Below the pieces are notes generated by a model, which worked only from the letters and a program-made list of their open reading frames with translations, ran no database searches and was not told where the DNA came from. Below are positions 39,877-52,100 of a DNA stretch of 64,000 bases, piece after piece (position 1 is the stretch's first letter; the number at the start of each line of letters is the position of its first letter). The DNA is from Aeromicrobium choanae (lineage in GTDB: Bacteria > Actinomycetota > Actinomycetes > Propionibacteriales > Nocardioidaceae). A program made the translations under genes and the position numbers. The stretch is from the NCBI RefSeq assembly GCF_900167475.1, contig NZ_LT796768.1, forward strand, positions 434,001 through 498,000. Reading direction: 5' to 3'.

Positions 39877-41362
39877 GCAGCAGGAGCAGCAGTCCGGCCG
39901 CGGTGACCACCGCGCCGCCCACGAGGATCGCGGCTCCCGGTCCGCCGGCGTCGGCCAGGCCCGTGCCTCCTCCGCCGCCGCCGGAGCTCCAGTAGTCGTC
40001 CGAGCCCGGGCCCTGCTCGTCGCCACCCGCCGCGACGTCCGTCGGCTCGTCCGTCGGCTCGGTCGTCGGCTCGGTCGTCGGCTCCGTGGTGGGCTCGGTC
40101 GTCGGCTCCGTGGTGGGCTCGGTCGTCGGCTCGGTCGTCGGCTCAGTCGTCGGCTCGGTCGTCGGCTCAGTCGTCGGCTCGGTCGTCGGCTCAGTCGTCG
40201 GCTCAGTCGTCGGCTCAGTCGTCGGCTCAGTCGTCGGCTCAGTCGTCGGCTCAGTCGTCGGCTCAGTGGTCGGCTCGGTCGTCGGTTCCGTGGTCGGCTC
40301 GGTCGTCGGCTCCGCGCACTCGATCAGCCCGGCGAACGGCACCTCGTCGATCCGGCCGGCCGCTCCCGCGTCGCCACCGTGGCGCAGTGAGGCCGCGATG
40401 ACGTTGCCGTCCAGAGGGCTCTGCGAAGCCCAGCGCACGGCTGCGTTCGGCGCGTAGAGGGTGCCCAGCAGCTGAGCGCCTCCCGTCACCTCCACCGACG
40501 TCGCATCGGGGAAGTTCCACAGGATGTAGGGCGCCTGCGCGGCGCCCACGCCCGCAAGCTGGGGGATCGTGCCCGAGAAGCTGCTGCCCGACACGTTGAC
40601 CACCAGCGGCGCGTCCGCCGACGGCACGGGCTCGCGGAAGGTGATGCCGCCCAGTCCGGCGAGTTCCTCCGCGGTCAGGTCGAGCACGTTCGTCTGTCCG
40701 GACTCCATGGAGACATAGGCGGTCGAGCCCGGCGCCAGGGGACGCTCCAGCTCGGTCCCGTTCGCCTCCGTCAAGGGCACGGTCGTCTCGCACGTGCCGA
40801 TGCGGGTGCTGAGGACCCGGTACTCGCCGAACGCTGCGGCGATGTCGACATCGTCCAGCGGCTCGGACAGCGTGGCCGGGTCCTCGTGGAGCTGGACATC
40901 GACCCGGGGCAGGCTTCCGGAAGCGGCACCCGGGGGAACCAATTCCAGCCCGGGACCGGTGTCGTAGGGGTCGAAGCTGTCCTGGCCGAGGACGCGCGCC
41001 TCACCCCCGTTCACCCGCAGGACGGCGTCGGAGCCCGCAGACGGAAAGGCGAGGTCGCCCTGGAGGTAGAGCGCGACGCCCTCGGGCGGCTCGGCGATGG
41101 TGGAGCCCGCGATCTCGTGGGTGGCGCTGAAGGCAAGATCTCCCCCCACCGCGAGGGAGCCGCCGATCTGCCCACCACTGAGGGAGACGTCGCCCTCCAC
41201 GAGCACCTGGAAGCCGTCGTTGGCCGGCGCTGCGGGATCGATGACCACGGGATTGACCGGCCCGACGGCCCACGCCGGCGGCGAGACCACCAGGCTCGCA
41301 CCGGCTGCCGCCGCCAGAATTCCCGCAACGGTCAGAGTCCTACCCACGGTGCGCAGCGCCAT
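39827..41362 (-). CDS. Choice-of-anchor A surface protein with TTEP repeats
   Basis: 511 residues from ATG 41362. Signal peptide at residues 1-32 (LTVAGILAAAAGASLVVSPPAWA). Choice-of-anchor A domain (about residues 45-345; GFQVLVEGDVSLSGGQIGGSL, LLGTLYAPNAAVRW). Then about 23 tandem TTEP units, a Gly-rich linker, and a C-terminal LADAGG followed by a hydrophobic helix and a basic tail (GRSSARRPNAARRP). The tail resembles a sortase signal, but the expected Thr (LAxTG) is Ala. Exported, probably membrane- or wall-associated; binding partner unknown. Confidence 0.85.
   Translation of the reverse strand: MALRTVGRTLTVAGILAAAAGASLVVSPPAWAVGPVNPVVIDPAAPANDGFQVLVEGDVSLSGGQIGGSLAVGGDLAFSATHEIAGSTIAEPPEGVALYLQGDLAFPSAGSDAVLRVNGGEARVLGQDSFDPYDTGPGLELVPPGAASGSLPRVDVQLHEDPATLSEPLDDVDIAAAFGEYRVLSTRIGTCETTVPLTEANGTELERPLAPGSTAYVSMESGQTNVLDLTAEELAGLGGITFREPVPSADAPLVVNVSGSSFSGTIPQLAGVGAAQAPYILWNFPDATSVEVTGGAQLLGTLYAPNAAVRWASQSPLDGNVIAASLRHGGDAGAAGRIDEVPFAGLIECAEPTTEPTTEPTTEPTTEPTTEPTTEPTTEPTTEPTTEPTTEPTTEPTTEPTTEPTTEPTTEPTTEPTTEPTTEPTTEPTTEPTTEPTDEPTDVAAGGDEQGPGSDDYWSSGGGGGGTGLADAGGPGAAILVGGAVVTAAGLLLLLLSGRSSARRPNAARRP
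40038..40313. repeat. 12-base tandem repeat encoding TTEP
   Basis: About 23 units of 12 bases (GTCGGCTCNGTC on the plus strand) inside the choice-of-anchor A gene. Units vary mostly at one wobble position; near 40190-40270 seven consecutive units carry the same A-variant, and before them A and G variants alternate as a 24-base unit. This pattern points to recent slippage or unequal exchange. Confidence 0.95.
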
Positions 41363-41415
41363 TTCGCCATCGTAGGTGGGATTCACGGATCGGGCAGCCG
41401 GGCCGATAGCCTGTC

Positions 41416-44738
<3,323 letters not shown>

Positions 44739-44746
44739 CGGGGACG

Positions 44747-44797
44747 GATCCTTCGTCCTTGCGGTCGTCCTGGCGGCATCTGGGTACCCAGATGCGT
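44747..44797. repeat. GGTACC-centred palindromic repeat, copy 1
   Basis: Begins 8 bases after the stop of the glycerophosphotransferase gene. It contains a perfect 20-base palindrome at 44776-44795 (GCATCTGGGTACCCAGATGC) preceded by about 28 bases (GATCCTTCGTCCTTGCGG...) that match the second copy at 49041. Possible transcript-end structure or mobile palindrome. Confidence 0.85.
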
Positions 44798-44819
44798 GAC
44801 CGTGGGCGATCCTGACCGT

Positions 44820-45239
44820 ATGTCCGACGATCGACTGGGCCCCGACGACGGGCCCTTCTTCCACGGCACCAAGGCGGTCCTCTCCCCCGGCGCTCTGCTC
44901 GAGCCCGGTCGCAGGTCGAACTTCGGCGAGAACCGCACCGCCGGCCACATCTACTTCACCGCCACGCTGGACGCGGCGACGTGGGGCGCCGAGCTGTCCG
45001 TGGGCGAGGGCCGCGGGCACATCTACCGGGTCGAGCCGACCGGGCCCTTCGAGGACGACCCGAACCTCACCGACAAGAAGTTCCCGGGGAACCCCACTCG
45101 CTCGTACCGCAGCGAGGAAGCGATCCGGGTGGTGGAGGAGGTCGTCGGGTGGGAGCCCCATCCGCCGGAGGTCCTCCAGCACATGCTCGACAGCCTCGCC
45201 GCCATGAAGGAGCGGGGCGAGGTCGTCATCGACGACTGA
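44820..45239 (+). CDS. arr: Rifamycin ADP-ribosyltransferase
   Basis: 139 residues from ATG 44820. Near-canonical Arr sequence: FFHGTKAVLSPGALLEPG, RTAGHIYFTATLDAATWGAEL, GHIYRVEPTGPFEDDPNLTD and PGNPTRSYRSEEAIRVV. Transfers ADP-ribose from NAD+ to the ansa-chain hydroxyl of rifamycins and inactivates them. Chromosomal arr genes are common in environmental actinobacteria. Convergent with an MFS efflux gene; a palindromic repeat lies just upstream. Confidence 0.95.
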   Translation: MSDDRLGPDDGPFFHGTKAVLSPGALLEPGRRSNFGENRTAGHIYFTATLDAATWGAELSVGEGRGHIYRVEPTGPFEDDPNLTDKKFPGNPTRSYRSEEAIRVVEEVVGWEPHPPEVLQHMLDSLAAMKERGEVVIDD

Positions 45240-45267
45240 CCTCGCCCCGCCCGGGTGCGGCGCCGGC

Positions 45268-46686
45268 TCAGGCCTTGGCGCCCTGACGGGGCACCAGCAG
45301 GGCCACCAGAGCACCTGCGAACGCGGCCCCCGCGCCGATGACGAAGCAGAGCTGGAACGCTCCCTTGTCGGGGATCGCGTGTCCGGCGAACTCCACCGTC
45401 CTGCTGGTCAGCACGGCGGCCATGACGGCGCCGGCGATCGTGGTGCCGACCGAGCGCATCAGCGCGTTGAGGCCGACACCCGAGCCCGACTCGGACTCCG
45501 GGACGTTGTCCAGGATCAGCGTGGGCATGGCGGCGTAACCGATGCCGACACCCGCGCAGGCGACGAGCGAGCCGAGCATGAGCTCCCACGGCGCGTTCAT
45601 CAGGAACAGCGTCACGAGGTAGCCGACGGCCAGGACCGTGGCACCGATCGACAGCGTGAGGCGGGCACCGATCGAGGTGATCAGCCGACTCGAGACGGGC
45701 GCGAAGAACATCATCATCAGGCCACCCGGCGCCATCCACAGGCCCGCCTGGAGGATCGTCTGGCCGAGGCCGAATCCGGTCTCCTCAGGCAGCTGAAGCA
45801 GCTGCGGCAGCACGATGGACTGCGCCATCATGCCGAAGCCGATGAGGACGGCCGCGAGGTTCGTGAACAGCACGGGCGGGTGGGCGCTGGTGCGCAGGTC
45901 CACGAGCGGGTCGTGGTGGCGCAGCTCGAACCAGCCCCACAGCAGCAGGACGACGACGCCGCCCACGATCGCGCCGATCGTGCGGCCGTCGGACCAGCCC
46001 CACTCGCTGCCCTTGCTCACGCCGATCAGCGCCGAGACCAGGCCGATGGCCAGTCCGATGACCCCGACGACGTCGATCCGGGCGGGGTGCTCGTCGTGGA
46101 CGCTCGGCACGACGACCGCCGTCGCGACGAGGATGATCGCGGCCAGCACGGACGAGAACCAGAACAGCGCGTGCCACGAGTAGTCCTGGGCGATCCACGC
46201 GGCGAGCGGCAGGCCGAGGGCGCCGCCGACGCCGAGGGTCGCGCTGACCGCGGCGACGGCCGTGGCGCGCTTCTCGGGCGGGGCGACCTCGCGCACCATG
46301 CTGATCGCGACGGGGATGTAGCCCATGGCCACGCCCTGCAGGGCGCGGCCGACGAGGAACGGCGCGAGCGAGCTCGACATCGCGGCGATCGCCGAGCCGA
46401 CCACGAGGATCCCCGCCGAGACGACCATGACCTTCTTCTTGCCGTACATGTCGGCGAGGCGCCCGGTGACGGGCATCGTCACCGCTGCCGCGAGCAGCGT
46501 GGCCGTGACCGCCCAGGACGCGTTGCCCGGCTCGGTGCCGAGCAGCCGCGGGAGCTCGCTCTGGATCGGGATGACGAGCGACTGCATGAGCGCGCCGGCG
46601 AGGCTGCCGAAGCACAGCACGAGGATCACGGCGATCGGCGGGAAGCGGGTCGCGACGGTCTCGTCGACGACGGAGGGAGAGCGCAT
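45268..46686 (-). CDS. MFS efflux transporter (DHA2-like)
   Basis: 472 residues with about 14 hydrophobic segments. Motif A GRLADMYGKKKVMV between helices 2 and 3, and the antiporter motif C region AVSATLGVGGALGLPLAAW. Drug:H+ antiporter type; substrate unknown. Divergent from a MarR regulator, with two identical-half operators between them, so it is probably the regulator's target. Confidence 0.9.
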   Translation of the reverse strand: MRSPSVVDETVATRFPPIAVILVLCFGSLAGALMQSLVIPIQSELPRLLGTEPGNASWAVTATLLAAAVTMPVTGRLADMYGKKKVMVVSAGILVVGSAIAAMSSSLAPFLVGRALQGVAMGYIPVAISMVREVAPPEKRATAVAAVSATLGVGGALGLPLAAWIAQDYSWHALFWFSSVLAAIILVATAVVVPSVHDEHPARIDVVGVIGLAIGLVSALIGVSKGSEWGWSDGRTIGAIVGGVVVLLLWGWFELRHHDPLVDLRTSAHPPVLFTNLAAVLIGFGMMAQSIVLPQLLQLPEETGFGLGQTILQAGLWMAPGGLMMMFFAPVSSRLITSIGARLTLSIGATVLAVGYLVTLFLMNAPWELMLGSLVACAGVGIGYAAMPTLILDNVPESESGSGVGLNALMRSVGTTIAGAVMAAVLTSRTVEFAGHAIPDKGAFQLCFVIGAGAAFAGALVALLVPRQGAKA

Positions 46687-46711
46687 GGATGGGTCCTGTC
46701 GAAAACAGCGA

Positions 46712-46748
46712 TGTGTAACCTACACATTCAACTTGTGTAGACTACACA
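46712..46748. promoter_or_regulatory. Twin MarR-type operators
   Basis: Two palindromes, TGTGTAACCTACACA (46712-46726) and TGTGTAGACTACACA (46734-46748), with identical 6-base arms and centres 22 bases apart, about two helical turns. They fill the space between the divergent MFS and MarR genes and are AT-rich relative to the genome. Confidence 0.88.
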
Positions 46749-46779
46749 TGACGACCGTCCCCCGACCACCGGAGTCAGC

Positions 46780-47223
46780 ATGACCTCCATCACCGAGGCC
46801 GCCAGGGCCAACCCGGCCTGGTCCGCGCTCACCGCCATCTCGCGACTCGAGCGGGGGCAGCGCGCAGTCGTCGGACCGCGCGGGCACGCCGACCAGCGGC
46901 TGCTCTGGATGTTCTCCGACGGGCGGCCGCGCACCCTCCGCGAGATCGCGGACGAGCTCGGGCTCGAGCAGTCCACCGTGAACCGCCAGGCGAACGCCGC
47001 CCTCAAGGCCGGGCTGCTGGAGCGGTCGCGGGAGCCGGGTCAGAGCGCGTGGCACTTCACGGCCAACGAGAGCGCGCTCGCGGACTTCGCCCGGGCACTC
47101 GACCGGCACCTCGGCCTGCTGGACCGCGCCCTGGACGCCCTCCCCCGCGCCGATCGCGCTCGGTTCCTCGAGCAGTTCGGCACCTTCGCCGACGCGTTCG
47201 TCGCGGCCGCCGCGGACGCCTGA
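46780..47223 (+). CDS. MarR family transcriptional regulator
   Basis: 147 residues from ATG 46780. The winged-helix core is visible at about residues 30-95 (DQRLLWMFSDGRPRTLREIADELGLEQSTVNRQANAALKAGLLER), with the dimerisation helices at both ends. Probably senses the substrate of the divergent MFS pump; twin operators in between support direct control and autoregulation. 20 bases upstream of a DUF2200 gene. Confidence 0.9.
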   Translation: MTSITEAARANPAWSALTAISRLERGQRAVVGPRGHADQRLLWMFSDGRPRTLREIADELGLEQSTVNRQANAALKAGLLERSREPGQSAWHFTANESALADFARALDRHLGLLDRALDALPRADRARFLEQFGTFADAFVAAAADA

Positions 47224-47243
47224 ACCGGACCTAGAATCGGCGG

Positions 47244-47585
47244 ATGCACCGGATCTTCACCACGAGCGTCGCCTCGGTCTACCCGCACTACGTCACGAAG
47301 GTCGAGAAGAAGGGGCGCACGAAGGCCGAGCTGGACCAGGTCATCGAGTGGCTGACCGGCTTCGACGCGAGCACCCTGCAGAAGCACCTCGACGCCGGGA
47401 CGACCTTCGAGGAATTCTTCGCGCAGGCCGACCTCAACCCCAACGCCTCCCTCATCACGGGCGTCGTGTGCCACGTGCGCGTCGAGGAGGTCGAGGACCC
47501 GCTGATGCAGAAGATCCGCTACCTCGACAAGCTCGTCGACGAGCTCGCCAAGGGCAAGGCGATGGAGAAGGTCCTGCGGGCCTGA
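47244..47585 (+). CDS. DUF2200 family protein
   Basis: 113 residues, the standard length. The full-length sequence is typical: [34 protein letters not shown], and the C-terminal [24 protein letters not shown]. Function unknown; small cytoplasmic protein found in many bacteria. Same strand as the MarR gene, 20 bases after it. 4 bases from the convergent DinB-like gene. Confidence 0.9.
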   Translation: MHRIFTTSVASVYPHYVTKVEKKGRTKAELDQVIEWLTGFDASTLQKHLDAGTTFEEFFAQADLNPNASLITGVVCHVRVEEVEDPLMQKIRYLDKLVDELAKGKAMEKVLRA

Positions 47586-47589
47586 CGCC

Positions 47590-48171
47590 TCAGCGTGGCG
47601 CCCAGCGCGGATCGCGCCCGGCCCGAGCCACCAGTCGATCGAGGACCGGAGCGTCGTCCGGCACGGTGACGGCGGGACCGAACAGCCCCGGGGTGCCGGA
47701 CGGGTCGAACTGCTGCACGAACGCCAGGCACGCGGCCGCCGTCGCGTCGTCGAGGACGTACTCCTGGCCCGTCGCGCGTGCGAGGTCCCAGCCGTGCAGC
47801 ACCACCTCGTCGAGCGCGACCATCCCGGCGACGTCGCCCGGGAGGTCGACCCCACCGGCCCGCGTCATGCCCTCCCACGCCGCGGCCTCGCGCCAGGCCA
47901 GCAGCAGCCGGTCCAGGTGATCGTCCAGCTCGGAGCGCCAGCCGTCCGCCACCGTCGGGGAGGCCTCGGGCTCCGGCGCGGTGTCGGTCAGCGGCCCGAA
48001 CTCCTTGTCGGCGGCGGCGCGGAACGCCTGCGACAGCCCGACGACGTGGTGGAGCATCTGCCCCACGGACACGCCCTCGCACGGGGTCTCGCGGTCGAGG
48101 TGCTCGTCCTCGATGCCCTGGACGGTTGCACGCAGGGCCCGGGCGGCCGGGTGCAGATCGACGGTGCTCAT
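47590..48171 (-). CDS. TIGR03086-type mycothiol-dependent / DinB-fold metal-binding protein
   Basis: 193 residues from ATG 48171 (MSTVDLHPAARALRATV). Four-helix maleylpyruvate isomerase-like fold; metal-ligand candidates are the His of MLHHVVGL and the distal VVLHGWDLARATG. TPCEGVSVGQML at the first loop is typical. Family members are mycothiol-dependent enzymes or of unknown function. Antiparallel to its neighbours. Confidence 0.85.
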   Translation of the reverse strand: MSTVDLHPAARALRATVQGIEDEHLDRETPCEGVSVGQMLHHVVGLSQAFRAAADKEFGPLTDTAPEPEASPTVADGWRSELDDHLDRLLLAWREAAAWEGMTRAGGVDLPGDVAGMVALDEVVLHGWDLARATGQEYVLDDATAAACLAFVQQFDPSGTPGLFGPAVTVPDDAPVLDRLVARAGRDPRWAPR

Positions 48172-48275
48172 GTCACGAGTGTCGTCGCGGCTCGCTCGCG
48201 GCGGAACCCCCTCGCGGCCGTGGGACGCGGCATCATGGATGGGCGGCGCGTGCGCGGCGCGGAACGGAGGTCCCC

Positions 48276-48632
48276 ATGACGAACGAGACCCTCGAGCGAC
48301 TCGAGGCCGAACGCGAGCGGACCCGGGGTCAGCTTCACGGGCTGATGCGGGACTTCGACCAGGTCGTGGAGGCCTCGCTGGACTCCAACGCCGACGACGA
48401 GCACGACCCCGACGGGTCCACCGTGGCATTCGAGCGCTCGCAGGTCGACTCGATGCTGCAGCAGACGCGCCAGCACCTGGTCGAGATCGACGCCGCCATG
48501 GAGCGGGTCGCCGCCGGGACCTACGGCACCTGCGAGTCGTGCGGCCAGCAGATCTCGGAGGCGCGCCTGGAGGCTCGCCCGGTCGCGCGACTGTGCATCG
48601 CCTGCGCCTCGGCGAAGGAGAGCCAGCGATGA
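48276..48632 (+). CDS. TraR/DksA family zinc-finger protein
   Basis: 118 residues from ATG 48276 with GGAGG 6 bases upstream. An N-terminal coiled coil (about residues 2-75) is followed by a C4 zinc finger, CESCG ... CIAC, as in DksA-like RNA polymerase secondary-channel proteins. Many actinobacterial members lack the acidic tip residues of DksA; here the coil region has DDEHDPDGS. Likely modulates transcription. ATGA overlap with the next gene. Confidence 0.86.
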   Translation: MTNETLERLEAERERTRGQLHGLMRDFDQVVEASLDSNADDEHDPDGSTVAFERSQVDSMLQQTRQHLVEIDAAMERVAAGTYGTCESCGQQISEARLEARPVARLCIACASAKESQR

Positions 48633-49042
48633 CGTGGCCGCGGGTCGACGGGATGAGGGGCCTCGAGCTGGGCTCCCGCGGCGAGATGCGCGCCCGCCTC
48701 AACGGGCTCGTCCTCGCCGGCCAGAAGCGCGCGACCGCGGGCATCCTGACGGAGTACGAGGTCGAGAAGGAGGAGCTCGAGCACGTCGGCGAGCGACTCG
48801 CCCTGCTCGACGACGACGGTCACCGGATCGGGACCGTGGAGGTCACCGGCCTCTCGATCCACCCCTTCATCGAGGTCCCGTGGGACTTCGCCGCCGCCGA
48901 GGGCGAGGGCGACGCCGACCTCGACGAGTGGCGCGCCGGCCACCGCGGCTTCTGGGAGGACGCCGGCTCACCGGTCGAGGACGACACCCCGATCGTGTGC
49001 ATCCGGTTCACGCTCGTCGACGTGGTCGAGCCCGGCGCCTGA
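48629..49042 (+). CDS. ASCH domain-containing protein
   Basis: 137 residues from ATG 48629, overlapping the zinc-finger gene by four bases. Beta-barrel PUA-like ASCH fold: LNGLVLAGQKRATAGILTEY, then GTVEVTGLSIHPFIEVPWDFA and the C-terminal CIRFTLVDVVEP. Predicted RNA- or modified nucleoside-binding protein; some ASCH proteins are N4-acetylcytidine amidohydrolases or ribonucleases. The partner DksA-like gene suggests joint expression. Confidence 0.87.
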   Translation: MTWPRVDGMRGLELGSRGEMRARLNGLVLAGQKRATAGILTEYEVEKEELEHVGERLALLDDDGHRIGTVEVTGLSIHPFIEVPWDFAAAEGEGDADLDEWRAGHRGFWEDAGSPVEDDTPIVCIRFTLVDVVEPGA

Positions 49043-49094
49043 TCCTTCGACCTTCGGGTCGCCCGGGCGACATCTTGGTACCAAGATGTCGCCC
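49041..49094. repeat. GGTACC-centred palindromic repeat, copy 2
   Basis: Starts at the ASCH stop codon. It shares with copy 1 the leader GATCCTTCG.CCTT and the core CATCT.GGTACC.AGATG. Positions 49065-49094 form a perfect 30-base palindrome without loop. A smaller stem CGACC/GGTCG with a TTCG loop precedes it. Confidence 0.87.
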
Positions 49095-49126
49095 CCGAGG
49101 ACTCACCGCCGGACCACCCGGACGCA

Positions 49127-49158
49127 ACGGTGCCCCGGTCTCTCGACCGGGGCACCGT
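49127..49158. terminator. Intrinsic terminator between ASCH gene and surface protein
   Basis: A perfect 13-base stem (ACGGTGCCCCGGT and its complement) with a 6-base loop, between convergent genes ending at 49042 and 49198. It can serve both strands. A short pyrimidine tract follows on the plus strand. Confidence 0.85.
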
Positions 49159-49197
49159 CACCTCCCCATGCTGTGAGGCGGTCGCGTCGCTCGCTGG

Positions 49198-52100
49198 CTA
49201 CAGCGCGCGGCGCCGGCCGCTCCACAGGATCGCTCCGCCCACCCCGAAGAGGGCGAGCATGAGCGCCACGAGCCCAAAGCCGATGCTGGTGCCGGTCCTG
49301 GACAGCTGTCCATCCGACGCCTCGGCGGGCTCGCTCGAGTCGGGTCCCCCAGAACCCGACTCCTCGGACACCGCAGGGTCGTCACCCTCCGGGTCCCACG
49401 TCTCCTCCCCCGTGCCGATCTCCGTCGGCGGGGTCTTCACGACGACACCGGCGTCCCACGTGGGGTCGATGCCCTGCGTCGCGGTGATCTCGCGGTGCTC
49501 GTAGTCGCCCTGCAGAGCCGCGTTCGAGTCATCGAGGACGATCACCACGGTGAGGCCGTTCGCCGGGTCGGCATCGGAGTCGAGGGCGTCGTCGCCCCCA
49601 GCGTCCCGCTGCGTGAACTCGTACGTCCGCTGCTGCTCGGGCGTCAGCGTGAAGCGCACCCGGTAGGTGCCCGCCGCGAGCTCGTCGAAGGCGTACCGGC
49701 CGTCGCGATCCGTCGTGGTGGTCGCCAGGACGGCGCCGTCCTCGTCGAGGAGCTCGACGGTGACGCCCGGCAGGGACTTCTCGCCGGGACCCTGGACACC
49801 GTCCTTGTCGGTGTCGATCCAGACGCGGTCGCCGATGGCGTACGTCTTCGTGACGAAGCCGAAGTCGAGCGTCGGGTCGCGATCGCCGTCCTCGTGCAGC
49901 TCGCCGGGGACCGTGGCGGCCTCCCACGTGGACGAGTCGAGCACGCGGTCACCCGCGCCGGCCTTGGTCGGCACGTAGGGCTTCAGCGCCTCCGCCGACG
50001 CGTCCCGGTCGATCCGGACGGTGTACGTCCCATCGCCGGTCAGCGCGGGCAGGTGGTCGAAGGTGTACGCACCGTCCGCACCCGTCGTGACGGGGCCGAC
50101 CGGCTGGCCGAACACGTCGACCACGGGCTTGCCGTCGGGTCCGACGACCTCGAGAACGACACCCTCGATGCCGGGCTCACCGTCGTCCTGACGGCCGTCG
50201 CGGTCGGAGTCCACCCACACGAAGTCGCCGACCGAGACCGAGCGCAGGGGCACGATCTCGGCGAACGTGTCGCCGATCTGGTTGACGATCGGGGCGGAGG
50301 CGTCGTTGACCTTCACAGCCACGTAGGCCGCGAGCGAGCCACCGGCCTGCAGGCGGGTGCCGTCCTTCTGCCTGATCGTGACGGACTCGCTGCCGGCGTC
50401 GTACGACGCCACCAGGTTGCCGCCGATGTCGACCGGCCCGGTCGTGGCGCCGGCGCCGGTGGCCCGGTCGGCCTCGTCGACGAACCCGAGGAAGTCAACC
50501 GCGCCGGGCAGCTCGTCGACGACCGGCAGGATGACGACCTGGTCGTAGCTGCCGTGCGGGATGAACTCGATCCGGTAGACGTAGCGGTCCTGGACCAGCG
50601 AGCCCGACCCGTCCATCTGCGCCGAGATCGACTCGGTCCACTCCTGCGCGACGTTGTCCCAGATGCGCTTGCGGACCTCGGCCTCGTCGCCGTAGGAGGT
50701 CGCCTCGCTGACCGTGTCGGACCAGTGCAGCGGGACGTCGTCCAGGCCGAACAGCGTGGCCTTGTTCTTGATCGTCCTCGTCTCCTTGCCGACGAACTTC
50801 TTCGTGGTCAGCGCGATCGTGACCTGGAAGCGCTTGTCGGCACCGCGAGCGCTGACGACGGCGTCGCCGGCCGCGCTCAGGTCGATGACGAGGTCCTCGT
50901 CGGCATTCGTCCGGAGGTCGAAGTGGGACGCGTCGAGCGCGACACCGTCGTACGTGCCCTTGACGGTCACGCCGGAGAGGTCGCCGAGCTCGAAGACGTC
51001 GGTGTCGACGTGATCGACGATGCGGCTCTCGCGGGCGTCGATGCCCTTGCCGGCGGCGACCGTGAACGTGTAGTCGACCGTGACGGACTCGCCCGGCTCG
51101 ACCGACTGCTGACGCGCTGCGCCGGCCTTGGTGAACACGCTCGGGTCGTTGACCCCACCGGTCGTGTCGGGTAGGGCGACCACCGTGACGTCGCGCGTCA
51201 CGGAGTGCGGGTTGCCGTCGCGGTAGTGGAAGTCGGCCACGTTGCGCCAGCGGTACGGCGTCGCGTCCTTGATGGTCGTGCTGCCGGCGACGGTCAGGCC
51301 GTCGACGGTGTTGAGCTGGGCCTTGACCGCGATCGAGGCGTTGGTGGTCGTGTCCTTGCCGACGTTGACCAGCAGACGCTGCCCGTCGACGCAGTACTGG
51401 CCGACGAACGCGTCACCGGCGAAGGCCGCCGGACTCGTGGGGCAGGTCTCGGCCTCCGTCAGGGTGATGCCGGTGGCGGTGATGAAGTCGTCCGCGTCGA
51501 TGCGCCACGAGGCCTGGGTGGGCAGCGCGTCGCTGATGACCACGTTGCGGCTCAGGACCTTGTTCGGGTTGCTGCCGTCCCAGCCGCGCAGGTCGGCCTT
51601 CAGCGTGTAGGTGAGGTCGGCCGGAGGAGCGAGGTTGCCCTGCTCGTCCGTGACGACGTTCTTCGTGCTCCAGGCAGCCGTCTTGCCGAAGAGCGCGCCC
51701 ACGTTGGGTCCGGGGTTCGGGTTGGCCACGGAGTGCCGCAGGCGGACGCCCGCCTCACGCACGACCGAGGCCGAGCCGAAGGACGCCGTGTTCGTCAGCA
51801 CCGTCTCGAACTGGCCGTAGCCACCGGCGAGCCGGTCGTACTGCGCCTGCAGGAGTGCCTCGATCGCCGCCACGTCCGTGACCTCGGCCCGGTAGGTGAT
51901 CGCGAGGATCGACGGGCCGGGCAGGTCGACCGCTCCGCTGAACTGCTGGCCGGTGACGGCCGGAGCGAAGGTGAACGGCGCGGTCTTCCGGTTCAGTCCG
52001 GCGGCGTCCCAGCTGGTCAGCTGACCGCTGAAGGAGCCCGCCACGTAGCCCAGGCCCGCGGGGAGGCGGTCGGCGATCTCGAAGTCGTCGCGCGCCTCGG

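Noticed and set aside
40038-40313. CRISPR array
   Set aside because: The period is 12 bases with no spacers and the tract is in frame within a surface protein gene; no cas genes are present.
40086-40457. Plus-strand frame of VVGS repeats
   Set aside because: It is the reverse strand of the TTEP repeat of the surface protein, which has a signal peptide and a C-terminal anchor on the minus strand.
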